Assembly (NCBI GenBank): GCA_036394195.1
Contig: DASWFO010000221.1
Location: 1 to 6,710 of the forward strand
DNA from: DATJPD01 sp036394195
GTDB lineage: Bacteria; Pseudomonadota; Alphaproteobacteria; CACIAM-22H2
Reading direction: 5' to 3'
Length of the DNA stretch: 6,710 nt
Shown here: piece by piece, positions 1-6,710 of the stretch
How the letters are laid out: each line of letters begins with the position of its first letter
How positions within the stretch are numbered: the stretch's first letter is position 1
The notes under the pieces: model-generated
Told to the model about the DNA's origin: nothing
The model's input: only the letters and a program-made list of their open reading frames with translations
The model's database searches: none
Translations under genes and position numbers: made by a program

Positions 1-58
1 CGCGCCGGAAGCGGGACCCGCCGGTGAGCCGCTCGCCGAGATCAGTCCCGCCGAGTGA
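1..58 (+). CDS. C-terminal tail of an upstream gene (partial)
   Basis: A reading frame open from the window edge encodes a short Ala/Pro/Glu-rich tail ending in ISPAE and stops at TGA 56-58, five bases before the ATG at 63. In NodT-type operons the preceding gene is usually the RND permease or periplasmic adaptor, so this may be its C-terminus; that is inference from context, because 18 residues are too few to identify. A competing reading is a different frame ending RAGSGTRR at TGA 25-27, which would overlap a GTG at 24 in a GTGA arrangement. Sequence before position 1 would settle it. Confidence 0.4.
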   Translation, partial: APEAGPAGEPLAEISPAE

Positions 59-62
59 TGGC

Positions 63-1634
63 ATGAGCACGCGACGACATCGGAAGCGGATGCGCGGCGC
101 GGTGCCGGTGGCAATCGCCGGGGCGCTCCTCGCGTCATGCGCCGTCGGGCCCGATTTTCACCGCCCCCCGCCGCCAGCCGCGTCCGGCTATGCGCCCGAG
201 CCGGCCACCGAGACGGTGTCGACCGACATTGCCAGCGGCGAGACGCAGCGTTTTCTCAAGGACACCGACATTCCCGGCGAGTGGTGGAAGCTGTTCGGCT
301 CCGAGCCGCTGAACGAGCTGATCGAGCAGGCGCTCAGGAACAATTACGACGTCCTCGCGGCCCAGGCGGCACTGCGCGCCGCCACCGACAACATCTACGC
401 CCAGATGGGCGCGTTCTGGCCCAGCATCAACGCGGATTTCTCGGCAACGCGCGGCCGCACTTCGGCCGTGGTGTCGCCGGTGCTGGCGACTCCCACGACG
501 ACCTACAAGCTGTTCACCGCCAACGCGTCGGCGACTTATATGCCCGATGTGTTCGGCCTCAACCGGCGGCTCGTCGAATCGGCGCGTTCGCAGGCGGAGT
601 CCCAGCGTTTCCTGCTCGAGGCGACGTATCTGACCTTGACTTCGAACGTGGTCGTGGCGGCGATCCAGGAAGCCTCGCTGCGCGGCCAGATCGCGGCGAT
701 CGAGGACATCATCAGGATCGAGACCGACCTGCTCGGCCTCTTGCGCCGCCAGTATGACCTCGGACAGGTGGCGGGGCTGGACGTCGCCGCCCAGGAGGCC
801 GCCCTGGCCCAGGCGCAGCAGACCCTGCCGCCCTTGCAGAAGCAGCTGCACGTGCAGCGCGATCTCCTCACCGCCCTGGTCGGGAGCTTCCCCGACCGGC
901 CGCCGAGCCAGCGCTTCGAGCTCGCCTCGCTGCACCTGCCGCAGGACCTGCCGGTCAGCCTGCCCTCGCAGCTGGTCGAGCAGCGCCCCGACATCCGCCA
1001 AGCCGAGGCCAACCTGCACACCGCCAGCGCCCAGATCGGCGTTGCGGTGGCGAACCGGCTGCCCCAGCTGCAGCTGAACGCCGCCTACGGCGCGCAGGAG
1101 GTGATCTTCAGCGCGCTGTTCAGCCCCAGCTCGATCGCCTGGAACATCACCGGCGCCGTCGTTCAGCCGATCTTCCAGGGCGGGACGTTGCTCTATCGCG
1201 AGCGCGTCGCCCGCGAGCTTCTCCAGCAGGCGGCGCAGCAATATCGGGGCGCTGTGATCACCGCCTTCCAGAACGTCGCCGACGCGCTGTACGCGCTGCA
1301 GTCCGACGCCATCGCCCTCAAGGCCGCCGATGCCACCGAGCGCGCGACCCGCACCAGCTTCGAGCTCACACAAAAGCAGGTCGAGCTCGGCCAGGCCAAC
1401 TATCTCGCCTTGCTCCAGGCGCAGTTCGCCTATCTCCAGGCAGTGGTCGCTCGCGTGCAGGCGCAGGCCAACCGCTTCTCCGATACGGCGGCCTTGTTCC
1501 AGGCGCTGGGCGGCGGCTGGTGGAACCGCACCGATGTCGGCAAGCAGCCGGACCCGGTCATCCCGCTGCAGCCGGCCGATACCTATCCGGCGTCGGTGCG
1601 CAACGCCGGAAGCGATCAACCGCCACCACACTGA
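63..1634 (+). CDS. NodT-family efflux outer-membrane lipoprotein (OprM/TolC-like)
   Basis: Outer-membrane channel of a tripartite efflux pump: a trimer forms a barrel and a periplasmic tunnel that exports substrates delivered by an inner-membrane pump and its adaptor. From ATG 63 the product is 523 aa. An Arg-rich n-region and short hydrophobic stretch lead to the lipobox LLASC with the lipidated Cys at residue 26; Ala follows it, consistent with outer-membrane sorting. Two outer-membrane efflux (OEP) repeats span roughly residues 75-270 and 295-480. Family hallmarks seen are VGPDF after the Cys, PDVFGLNRR (161-169), LVEQRPDIRQAE (304-315), the PIFQGG turn (369-374) and the terminal ALGGGWW (481-487). 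The start is uncertain: GTG 24 and ATG 90 are in frame, and ATG 90 has a better GGAAG-like ribosome site. ATG 63 was chosen because it follows the probable upstream stop closely and keeps a basic n-region. The substrate cannot be told from sequence. Confidence 0.95.
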   Translation: MSTRRHRKRMRGAVPVAIAGALLASCAVGPDFHRPPPPAASGYAPEPATETVSTDIASGETQRFLKDTDIPGEWWKLFGSEPLNELIEQALRNNYDVLAAQAALRAATDNIYAQMGAFWPSINADFSATRGRTSAVVSPVLATPTTTYKLFTANASATYMPDVFGLNRRLVESARSQAESQRFLLEATYLTLTSNVVVAAIQEASLRGQIAAIEDIIRIETDLLGLLRRQYDLGQVAGLDVAAQEAALAQAQQTLPPLQKQLHVQRDLLTALVGSFPDRPPSQRFELASLHLPQDLPVSLPSQLVEQRPDIRQAEANLHTASAQIGVAVANRLPQLQLNAAYGAQEVIFSALFSPSSIAWNITGAVVQPIFQGGTLLYRERVARELLQQAAQQYRGAVITAFQNVADALYALQSDAIALKAADATERATRTSFELTQKQVELGQANYLALLQAQFAYLQAVVARVQAQANRFSDTAALFQALGGGWWNRTDVGKQPDPVIPLQPADTYPASVRNAGSDQPPPH

Positions 1635-1636
1635 GT

Positions 1637-1666
1637 CAAAATAAAGAGTCCGACGCTTCGTCGGAC
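1637..1666 (-). terminator. Stem-loop terminator between convergent genes
   Basis: A perfect 8-bp stem, GTCCGACG/CGTCGGAC, closes a CTT triloop at 1648-1666, three bases into the intergenic space beyond an A-rich stretch (1638-1647). Read on the - strand the hairpin is followed by TCTTTATTTT, the classic intrinsic terminator layout, so it would end transcripts of the glycosyltransferase gene. On the + strand it lies 14 bp after the NodT-gene stop but has no T-run behind it, so efficient two-way action is less certain. Confidence 0.7.
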
Positions 1667-1693
1667 CACAGATCACCGGCGCGACTGCGTCGG

Positions 1694-1737
1694 CGCGCGC
1701 TTATGCGCGCGGGAGCCAAGGGGCGCGGATGCGCCCC
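1694..1737. repeat. Two adjacent GC-rich hairpins
   Basis: Two perfect 7-bp stems lie in tandem between the convergent genes. CGCGCGC/GCGCGCG with a TTAT loop occupies 1694-1711, and GGGGCGC/GCGCCCC with a GGAT loop occupies 1720-1737. Neither has a T-run on either side. They may stabilise transcript 3' ends or back up the terminator at 1648-1666; this is inferred from position only. Confidence 0.55.
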
Positions 1738-1763
1738 GCCCGGCGCCTGAGGGGCTTTGAGTA

Positions 1764-3629
1764 TTACGGGAACTCTGCTTTCGGCAGGGCGGTCGAGCTT
1801 TCCCGCCACTGCGGCGGCGCCGGCTCGGTGGCCCAGTCGTGGCCGGGCGCGTCGTCGCCCGCCGCCGTGTTCGACAGCAGGAGCTTGTTCTTCTGGCGCG
1901 CGATCACGTGCCGGCGCAGCGGCAGCATGTTGGCCAGCTCGGCCTGCTTGTCCTCGGTGGTGATCAGGAACACGCGTTGGTTCTTGTCCGACCACCGGCG
2001 CTGCAGTTCGTCGCCGTCGACGAACAGCGGTGAGGCGTCGGGATAAGCGGCACCATATTCGAGATTGGGCGAGCGCCCGCCATGGATCAATACCGGCAGG
2101 CCGGTATAGAACCCGACGCTCGACGCATATTCATAGTCGCCGTCGATCACGATGGTGGAGTCGACGGTGAGACGGCGCTTGATCTCGTCGGCCAGCGGCT
2201 TGGTGGTCAGGTGCGGCGAGAAGATCGAGAACCCCATGTCCGTCGCGGCGAACAGGGTCAGCATGCCGGCCACCAGGACCGCGGCCTTGGCGCGATCCGT
2301 CCTCACCCACAGATGCCACGGCAGGATGACGCCGAGCCCGGTGGCGGCGAGGAGCAGGGGGAGCCGCAGGGCTTCGACCGTGTCGCTCGAGATGTCGAAG
2401 AAATGGGAGAAGTGCGAGATACGGTCGGGATCGTCGTCGAACGCCTTGATCGCTTCGGCCAGATGCGTTGGATCGAGCGCCAGGATCACGAAAAACAGCG
2501 CACCGACCGCACCGCCGATGATCGCGATGCTGAGCCCGGCCCAGCGCTGGCCGCGGTCCCAGCAGATCGCGCATTGCGCACCGGCGAGCAGCGCCAGCGC
2601 CGGCAGCGCCGGAAAGGTGTAGTACTCGATCCGCGACGACGAGAACGAGAAGAAGAGCAGCACCGTCCCCGCCCACACCAGCGGCAGGACCAGCGCCGTC
2701 CCGTGGCGCTTCACCGCGTGCCGGAGATTGGCCGGCCACGCCAGGCTGAGCAGGTAGAACGACCACGGGAACAGCCACACCAGGTGCAGCAGCCAGAACG
2801 GGAGGAGCGGCAGCCGTCCGTAATCCATCGGCTGGCGCGTGCCCAGGAAACGCAGGATGTGCTCGTTGACGACGTAGTACCAGAGGAAGCCCGGGTTCCG
2901 CAGCTCCATCAGGATGTGCCAGGGGGCGCAAATGGCGACAAAGAGCAGCAGACCTTTGAGCGAGATCAGGTGCCGGATCTCGCCGATCCGGCCGGTCAGC
3001 GCTAGGGTCAGGACCACCCCCGCCGCCGGGAAGAACACGCCGATGGCGCCTTTGACCAGCACGGCGGCGCCGGCGCACCCATACATCAACAGCAGCGGCC
3101 TGGCCTTTTTATCCGCCCGCTCCCAGCGCACGAAGCCGTAGAAGAAGAGGGTCACGAGCAGCGCCAGCACGGCGTCGACCAGCACGCCGCGGGTGAACAG
3201 GAACGTCCCGGCGGACGTGGCCAGCGCCAGCCCGCCGAAGAATCCCGCGCGCGCGCCGAACAGCAGCTTGCCGATCTTGAACGTGACGCCGACCAGCGCG
3301 GTCACCGCGAGCGCGATCGGCAGCCGGGCCGAGAACTCGTTGGCGACGCCCACCACGGCGTAGGACAGCGACATCAGCCAATAGAACAGCGGCGGCTTTT
3401 CGAAATAGCGGATGCCGTTGGCGTAGGGCGTGATCCAGTCGCCACGCGCGTTCATCTCGCGGGCGATCTCGGCGTACATCGAATCGATGTCGTCGAGCAG
3501 GGCCGGAACCCCGGCGCTGCCGACATAGATGATTGCAGTCAAGGCGACGAGCAGCACGGCCGGCCAGACACTGTCCTGCCAGCCGCTGGTGTCGCGCGCC
3601 GAGATGTACCTCAGATGTCCTGGTGTCAC
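1764..3629 (-). CDS. ArnT/PMT-like membrane glycosyltransferase (GT-C fold)
   Basis: An integral inner-membrane enzyme that would move a sugar from a polyprenyl-phosphate donor to an envelope acceptor on the periplasmic side. In ArnT the reaction is transfer of 4-amino-4-deoxy-L-arabinose to lipid A. The 621-aa product shows the family layout: a first helix (about 22-42), the acidic motif LLDDIDSMYAEIAREM (44-59) with candidate catalytic Asp46, Asp47 and Asp49, then YFEKPPLFYW (75-84), RGVLVD (147-152), KGAIGVFFP (193-201) and SSRIEYYTFPALPALALL (331-348). About a dozen hydrophobic segments follow one another to residue 465. After that comes a soluble domain (about 470-610), as in ArnT. It is longer than E. 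coli ArnT (about 550 aa). The start is GTG 3629, with a G-run (3632-3636 on this strand) as the likely ribosome site. No arn pathway gene is adjacent, so donor and acceptor are open; other undecaprenyl-phosphate sugar transferases of this superfamily are possible. Confidence 0.88.
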   Translation of the reverse strand: MTPGHLRYISARDTSGWQDSVWPAVLLVALTAIIYVGSAGVPALLDDIDSMYAEIAREMNARGDWITPYANGIRYFEKPPLFYWLMSLSYAVVGVANEFSARLPIALAVTALVGVTFKIGKLLFGARAGFFGGLALATSAGTFLFTRGVLVDAVLALLVTLFFYGFVRWERADKKARPLLLMYGCAGAAVLVKGAIGVFFPAAGVVLTLALTGRIGEIRHLISLKGLLLFVAICAPWHILMELRNPGFLWYYVVNEHILRFLGTRQPMDYGRLPLLPFWLLHLVWLFPWSFYLLSLAWPANLRHAVKRHGTALVLPLVWAGTVLLFFSFSSSRIEYYTFPALPALALLAGAQCAICWDRGQRWAGLSIAIIGGAVGALFFVILALDPTHLAEAIKAFDDDPDRISHFSHFFDISSDTVEALRLPLLLAATGLGVILPWHLWVRTDRAKAAVLVAGMLTLFAATDMGFSIFSPHLTTKPLADEIKRRLTVDSTIVIDGDYEYASSVGFYTGLPVLIHGGRSPNLEYGAAYPDASPLFVDGDELQRRWSDKNQRVFLITTEDKQAELANMLPLRRHVIARQKNKLLLSNTAAGDDAPGHDWATEPAPPQWRESSTALPKAEFP

Positions 3630-3637
3630 TGCCCCCA

Positions 3638-3678
3638 GACGCTCGCAACGTTGTGAAACGTCCGTCTTTGCGAGCGTC
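3638..3678 (-). promoter_or_regulatory. Leader inverted repeat before the glycosyltransferase start
   Basis: Perfect 11-bp arms, GACGCTCGCAA (3638-3648) and TTGCGAGCGTC (3668-3678), flank a 19-bp centre that itself holds a small ACGTT-GTGA-AACGT stem (3648-3661). The near arm ends eight bases before the GTG start codon, directly beside the G-rich ribosome site. It could be an mRNA hairpin that tunes translation or a DNA operator for a dimeric regulator; the sequence alone does not decide. Confidence 0.5.
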
Positions 3679-3775
3679 AGCCCCCCGACTCCCTTGATGG
3701 TAACGCAGTTTCGCCGTTTTGGGGGGAGTTATGTCAGGTGAGGGTAAGGCCGCGTCAGGTTCGCACGGTTGCCGT

Positions 3776-3787
3776 GGGAACGTTCCC
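3776..3787. repeat. 12-bp palindrome GGGAACGTTCCC
   Basis: A perfect palindrome in the 202-bp space between the small membrane gene and the glycosyltransferase gene. It overlaps a second short inverted pair, GTTCC-C-GGAAC (3782-3792). It might be an operator half-site pair or part of a 3' structure of the small gene ending at 3832. I found no convincing sigma70-type promoter in this spacer on either strand; a CTGACA (3727-3736 region, - strand) lacks a matching -10. Confidence 0.35.
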
Positions 3788-3831
3788 GGAACGCCCGCGA
3801 AAGGACTCATTCCGCGCAAAATAGCGGGAGC

Positions 3832-4050
3832 TCAGGTCCGCGTCTTATACAGCCAGACCAGGGCGGCGATCAGCACCACGCCGAGGAAGCTGCCCGGCGG
3901 AATCGCCTGCAGGAAGGCCGTGGTGTTCGCCGCCACCCCGGCGATGAAGCCGCCGCTGTCGCGGCCGAGGATGAGGCTCAGCAGCACGCACAGGATGACG
4001 AGGAGAAACGCGGCCTCGACGATGAACCAGCCGACTCTTCGGATTTGCAT
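3832..4050 (-). CDS. Small two-helix membrane protein, paralogue of the upstream small gene
   Basis: Not a family I can name. From ATG 4050 it encodes 72 aa. A short basic start (MQIRR) leads into a hydrophobic helix (about 7-29), then a GRDSGGF turn, a mildly polar linker with Asn42 and an IPPG turn (50-53), a second helix (about 54-68), and a basic end, KTRT. The pattern suits a small inner-membrane protein with two helices. It aligns without gaps, at an offset of three residues, with the product of 4196-4429: shared Gly38, Val39, Asn42, Gly57, Trp66 and Leu67 plus matching hydrophobic blocks. The frame stays open to GTG 4131 (99 aa), but the added stretch is made of repeat DNA and has no ribosome site. 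ATG 4056 is also possible. No clear Shine-Dalgarno is seen at any start. Confidence 0.7.
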   Translation of the reverse strand: MQIRRVGWFIVEAAFLLVILCVLLSLILGRDSGGFIAGVAANTTAFLQAIPPGSFLGVVLIAALVWLYKTRT

Positions 4051-4118
4051 CAGCATGGGTGGATTTGCGTCAGGCATGCACGTATCTGCGTCAGCATGGC
4101 CAATTTTCGTCAGCATCC
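4041..4118 (-). repeat. Four-copy degenerate tandem repeat, about 20-bp period
   Basis: Read on the + strand, four units resembling GGATTTGCGTCAGCATGG begin near 4041, 4061, 4082 and 4101. Their GCRTCAGCAT-like cores start at 4047, 4067, 4088 and 4107 (spacing 20, 21, 19). The second unit has one inserted G and the fourth is the most diverged. Because the period is not a multiple of three, the repeat is not kept as a protein repeat, which suggests non-coding DNA upstream of the ATG at 4050. A period near two helical turns would put all units on one face of the DNA, as in operator arrays; function is inferred. Confidence 0.65.
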
Positions 4119-4161
4119 TAACGGACGCCACGCAACCAACACGGTCGGTATCAAGCGATCA

Positions 4162-4181
4162 GGGGTGGGCTCGCCCACCCC
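4162..4181 (-). terminator. GC-rich hairpin between the two small genes
   Basis: GGGGTGGGC and GCCCACCCC form a perfect 9-bp inverted repeat around two bases (in RNA probably 8 bp with a CTCG loop). It begins 14 bp past the stop of the small gene at 4196-4429. No T-run follows on the - strand, while a short TTT follows on the + strand. It may be a weak terminator, or a processing or stabilising element that sets unequal expression of the two small genes. Confidence 0.5.
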
Positions 4182-4195
4182 CTTTCGCCGACGGG

Positions 4196-4429
4196 TTAGG
4201 ACAGTGAGCGTCTGGAGAAGAGCCAGAAGATGATGCCGACCGCGATCAGGCCGACGAGCCCGTTCTGGCCGAGATCCTTGACCATGCCGATGATGTTGCC
4301 GACGACGCCGCCGAAGAAGGGAAGGTTGCTCCCCACCAGCAGAGCCGCGACGATCGCGAGGGCGAGTAGCATGAGACCGATGTCGGTGATCCCCCCGATC
4401 CAAGCCTTGATTCTAGCAATCGCGTCCAT
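4196..4429 (-). CDS. Small two-helix membrane protein of unknown function
   Basis: A 77-aa product that I do not recognise from a named family. An amphipathic start (MDAIARIKAWIGGI) leads to a first helix (about 16-33), a short NLPFFGG turn, and a Gly-rich segment with Asn45 and KDLGQNG (51-57). A second helix (about 58-71) ends in basic SRRS, so both ends may face the cytoplasm. The start is firm: AGGAGG (4438-4443) sits eight bases before ATG 4429, and an extended -10 promoter lies further up. The frame continues upstream as antisense to ettA, but that part has no such signal. The product is a paralogue of the next gene (3832-4050). Placed divergently from ettA, it may share control with it. 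A structural or stress-response role in the inner membrane is a guess; short hydrophobic toxins look superficially similar, but those are usually shorter and have one helix. Confidence 0.82.
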   Translation of the reverse strand: MDAIARIKAWIGGITDIGLMLLALAIVAALLVGSNLPFFGGVVGNIIGMVKDLGQNGLVGLIAVGIIFWLFSRRSLS

Positions 4430-4437
4430 TGATGTTT

Positions 4438-4443
4438 CCTCCT
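4438..4443 (-). promoter_or_regulatory. Shine-Dalgarno AGGAGG
   Basis: Perfect AGGAGG on the - strand, eight bases before ATG 4429. It fixes the start of the 77-aa membrane protein and excludes the long upstream extension of that frame. It is the best ribosome site in the window. Confidence 0.85.
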
Positions 4444-4478
4444 GACCGATGGACAAAGCCGTTTTTCCGGCCGCCGCC

Positions 4479-4507
4479 ACTATACCACATATGGTTGTGG
4501 ATAACAT
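4479..4507 (-). promoter_or_regulatory. Extended -10 promoter for the small membrane gene
   Basis: On the - strand TATAGT (4479-4484) is preceded by TGG, giving a TGn extended -10. Seventeen bases further up is a poor -35, ATGTTA (4502-4507). Transcription would start near 4472 and give a leader of about 43 nt carrying the AGGAGG site. The surrounding stretch 4481-4520 is markedly AT-richer than the rest of the window, as expected for a promoter. An inverted CCACA/TGTGG pair (4485-4489, 4496-4500) lies in the spacer. Confidence 0.55.
4496..4504 (-). promoter_or_regulatory. Perfect DnaA-box sequence TTATCCACA
   Basis: The - strand reads TTATCCACA, the consensus high-affinity DnaA site, overlapping the -35 region of the predicted promoter. 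A weaker relative (CCTTCCACA, 4524-4532) lies about 27 bp away. One strong box is too few for an origin, but DnaA is known to act as a transcription factor at such sites. A chance 9-mer match cannot be excluded. Confidence 0.45.
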
Positions 4508-4753
4508 ATCGGTAACAACACCCTGTGGAAGGGGCCTTTTGCCGCGCTGCAATAATTCCCCTAACGGCCTGACTTGGGGATGATTTCCGCGGCCGCCGCG
4601 GGTGGATCGCGGGGTTTCGTGTTGCGGCGCGGCGGAGCGTCGCGGGCCCGCCTGGACCGTGCTAGAAGGCGCCGATCCAGTGCGGAGTCGCCCCTTCCGG
4701 CAAACCCGGGGCGCGTCCGCGCTCTCCCCACCTCTTTCGAAATGAAGCGTGAC
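4508..4753. other. Divergent intergenic region and ettA leader
   Basis: With 4430-4507 this forms the 324-bp divergent spacer. Beyond the - strand promoter and DnaA-box sequence, the first part is AT-rich (AATAATT near 4551) and could hold the ettA promoter, but no well-spaced -35/-10 pair is evident. From about 4580 the DNA becomes GC-rich. The ettA frame is open from a TTG at 4574, encoding an Arg/Ala/Gly-rich stretch with no resemblance to ABC-F proteins. I take this as untranslated leader. Confidence 0.5.
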
Positions 4754-6433
<1,680 letters not shown>

Positions 6434-6456
6434 GGGCGCTAAATTCACCGCTCCAG

Positions 6457-6582
6457 AGGGAGAGGTCGCGAGCCCAACTAAAAATTTCCCTCTCCACCCA
6501 TTCTGATGGGGGGAGAGGGTAGGGTGAGGGGGGTCGCCGCCCGCGCTAACTGATCCGGGTGAGAGCACAACCCTCACCCTTG
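6457..6582. repeat. CCCTCTCC/AGGGTGAGG intergenic repeat element
   Basis: Several short complementary blocks are packed after ettA. GGAGAGG (about 6459-6465) can pair with CCTCTCC (6490-6496), which also pairs with GGAGAGGG (6513-6520). AGGGTGAGG (6522-6530) is complementary to CCTCACCCT (6573-6581), and GGGTGAG (6558-6564) competes for CTCACCC (6574-6580). This resembles the GGGAGAGGGTAGGGTGAGG type of dispersed intergenic sequence that I recall from proteobacterial genomes; copy number cannot be judged from one window. Confidence 0.5.
6481..6520. terminator. Hairpin after ettA, possible terminator
   Basis: CCCTCTCC (6489-6496) pairs with GGAGAGGG (6513-6520); after one A-G mismatch, CCCA pairs with TGGG around a TTCTGA loop. 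An AAAAATTT stretch (6481-6488) flanks it, giving a T-run if read on the - strand. It lies about 55 bp after the ettA stop. It may terminate ettA from the + side inefficiently and any - strand transcript more strongly. Confidence 0.45.
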
Positions 6583-6609
6583 TGTGTCCGGAATCTGGCA
6601 GAAGAGGTG

Positions 6610-6641
6610 CCGAGCTGGGTGGGATCCCACCCAGCTCGGCG
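6610..6641. repeat. Perfect 32-bp palindrome
   Basis: Sixteen bases from GCCGAGCTGGG to the centre GGATCC (6623-6628) are mirrored exactly by their complement, with no loop. No T-run follows on either side. It could be a transcript-end hairpin, a binding site for a dimeric protein, or part of a small mobile or repeated element. The rest of 6434-6710 holds no gene I can support: frames touching the right edge are open on the - strand but show no recognisable protein. Confidence 0.75.
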
Positions 6642-6710
6642 GCCGTCCGACCGATCACCCTCAGATGCTCTTCGTGTGGTAGCGAACCATCGCGTGGGAG
6701 CCGGGTCAGC

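Noticed and set aside
135..1676. Long - strand open frame opposite the NodT-family gene
   Set aside because: Antisense shadow caused by high GC. Its translation is rich in Arg, Gly and Leu with no recognisable domain, while the + strand has clear family motifs.
2082..3005. 307-codon + strand open frame inside the glycosyltransferase gene
   Set aside because: Low-complexity, Arg/Gln/Glu-rich product antisense to a gene with conserved motifs and membrane helices; no ribosome site.
4041..4118. CRISPR array
   Set aside because: Units are contiguous and degenerate, with no unique spacers and no cas genes nearby.
3719..4233. Two + strand open frames of about 155-160 codons opposite the small membrane gene
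   Set aside because: Overlapping frames with low-complexity products and no start signal; the - strand product has coherent membrane helices and a paralogue.
4496..4532. Replication origin
   Set aside because: Only one perfect DnaA-box sequence and one poor one, with no AT-rich unwinding region and no origin-type neighbours such as dnaA, parA or hemE.
4574..4753. 60-residue N-terminal extension of EttA from TTG 4574
   Set aside because: The extra stretch is Arg/Ala-rich and unlike any ABC-F domain. The protein starting at 4754 matches the family N-terminus and length.

Overview
The window is GC-rich and tightly coded. Its codon use and protein sequences suggest an alphaproteobacterium, perhaps of the Rhodospirillales or Hyphomicrobiales type; this is an inference from protein resemblance, with no taxonomic marker gene present. 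Three full-length genes are clear. They encode a NodT-family outer-membrane efflux lipoprotein (+ strand), an ArnT/PMT-like membrane glycosyltransferase (- strand), and the translational throttle ABC-F ATPase EttA (+ strand). Two small genes on the - strand encode short two-helix membrane proteins that look like paralogues of each other.

Layout. Positions 1-58 probably hold the tail of an upstream gene, perhaps an efflux pump subunit, that runs into the NodT-family gene (63-1634). About 130 bp of hairpin-rich DNA then separates it from the convergent glycosyltransferase gene (1764-3629, -). This spacer includes a strong stem-loop whose T-rich flank suits termination of - strand transcription. 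Upstream of the glycosyltransferase, a perfect 11-bp inverted repeat ends just before its likely ribosome binding site. The small membrane protein genes follow (3832-4050 and 4196-4429, both -). A GC-rich hairpin lies between them, and a four-copy repeat of about 20 bp lies at the start of the downstream one. The upstream one has a textbook Shine-Dalgarno and an extended -10 promoter, with a perfect DnaA-box sequence over the -35 region. It is divergent from ettA (4754-6433, +). The last 277 bp hold no convincing gene, but contain a CCCTCTCC/GGAGAGGG-type intergenic repeat and a perfect 32-bp palindrome.

The genes do not form one pathway. The NodT protein would be the outer-membrane exit duct of a tripartite pump. 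The ArnT-like protein would add a sugar to a lipid or other envelope acceptor. EttA gates the first steps of translation elongation according to the ATP/ADP state. The most unusual part is the small membrane-protein pair with its organised control DNA (about 3832-4510).
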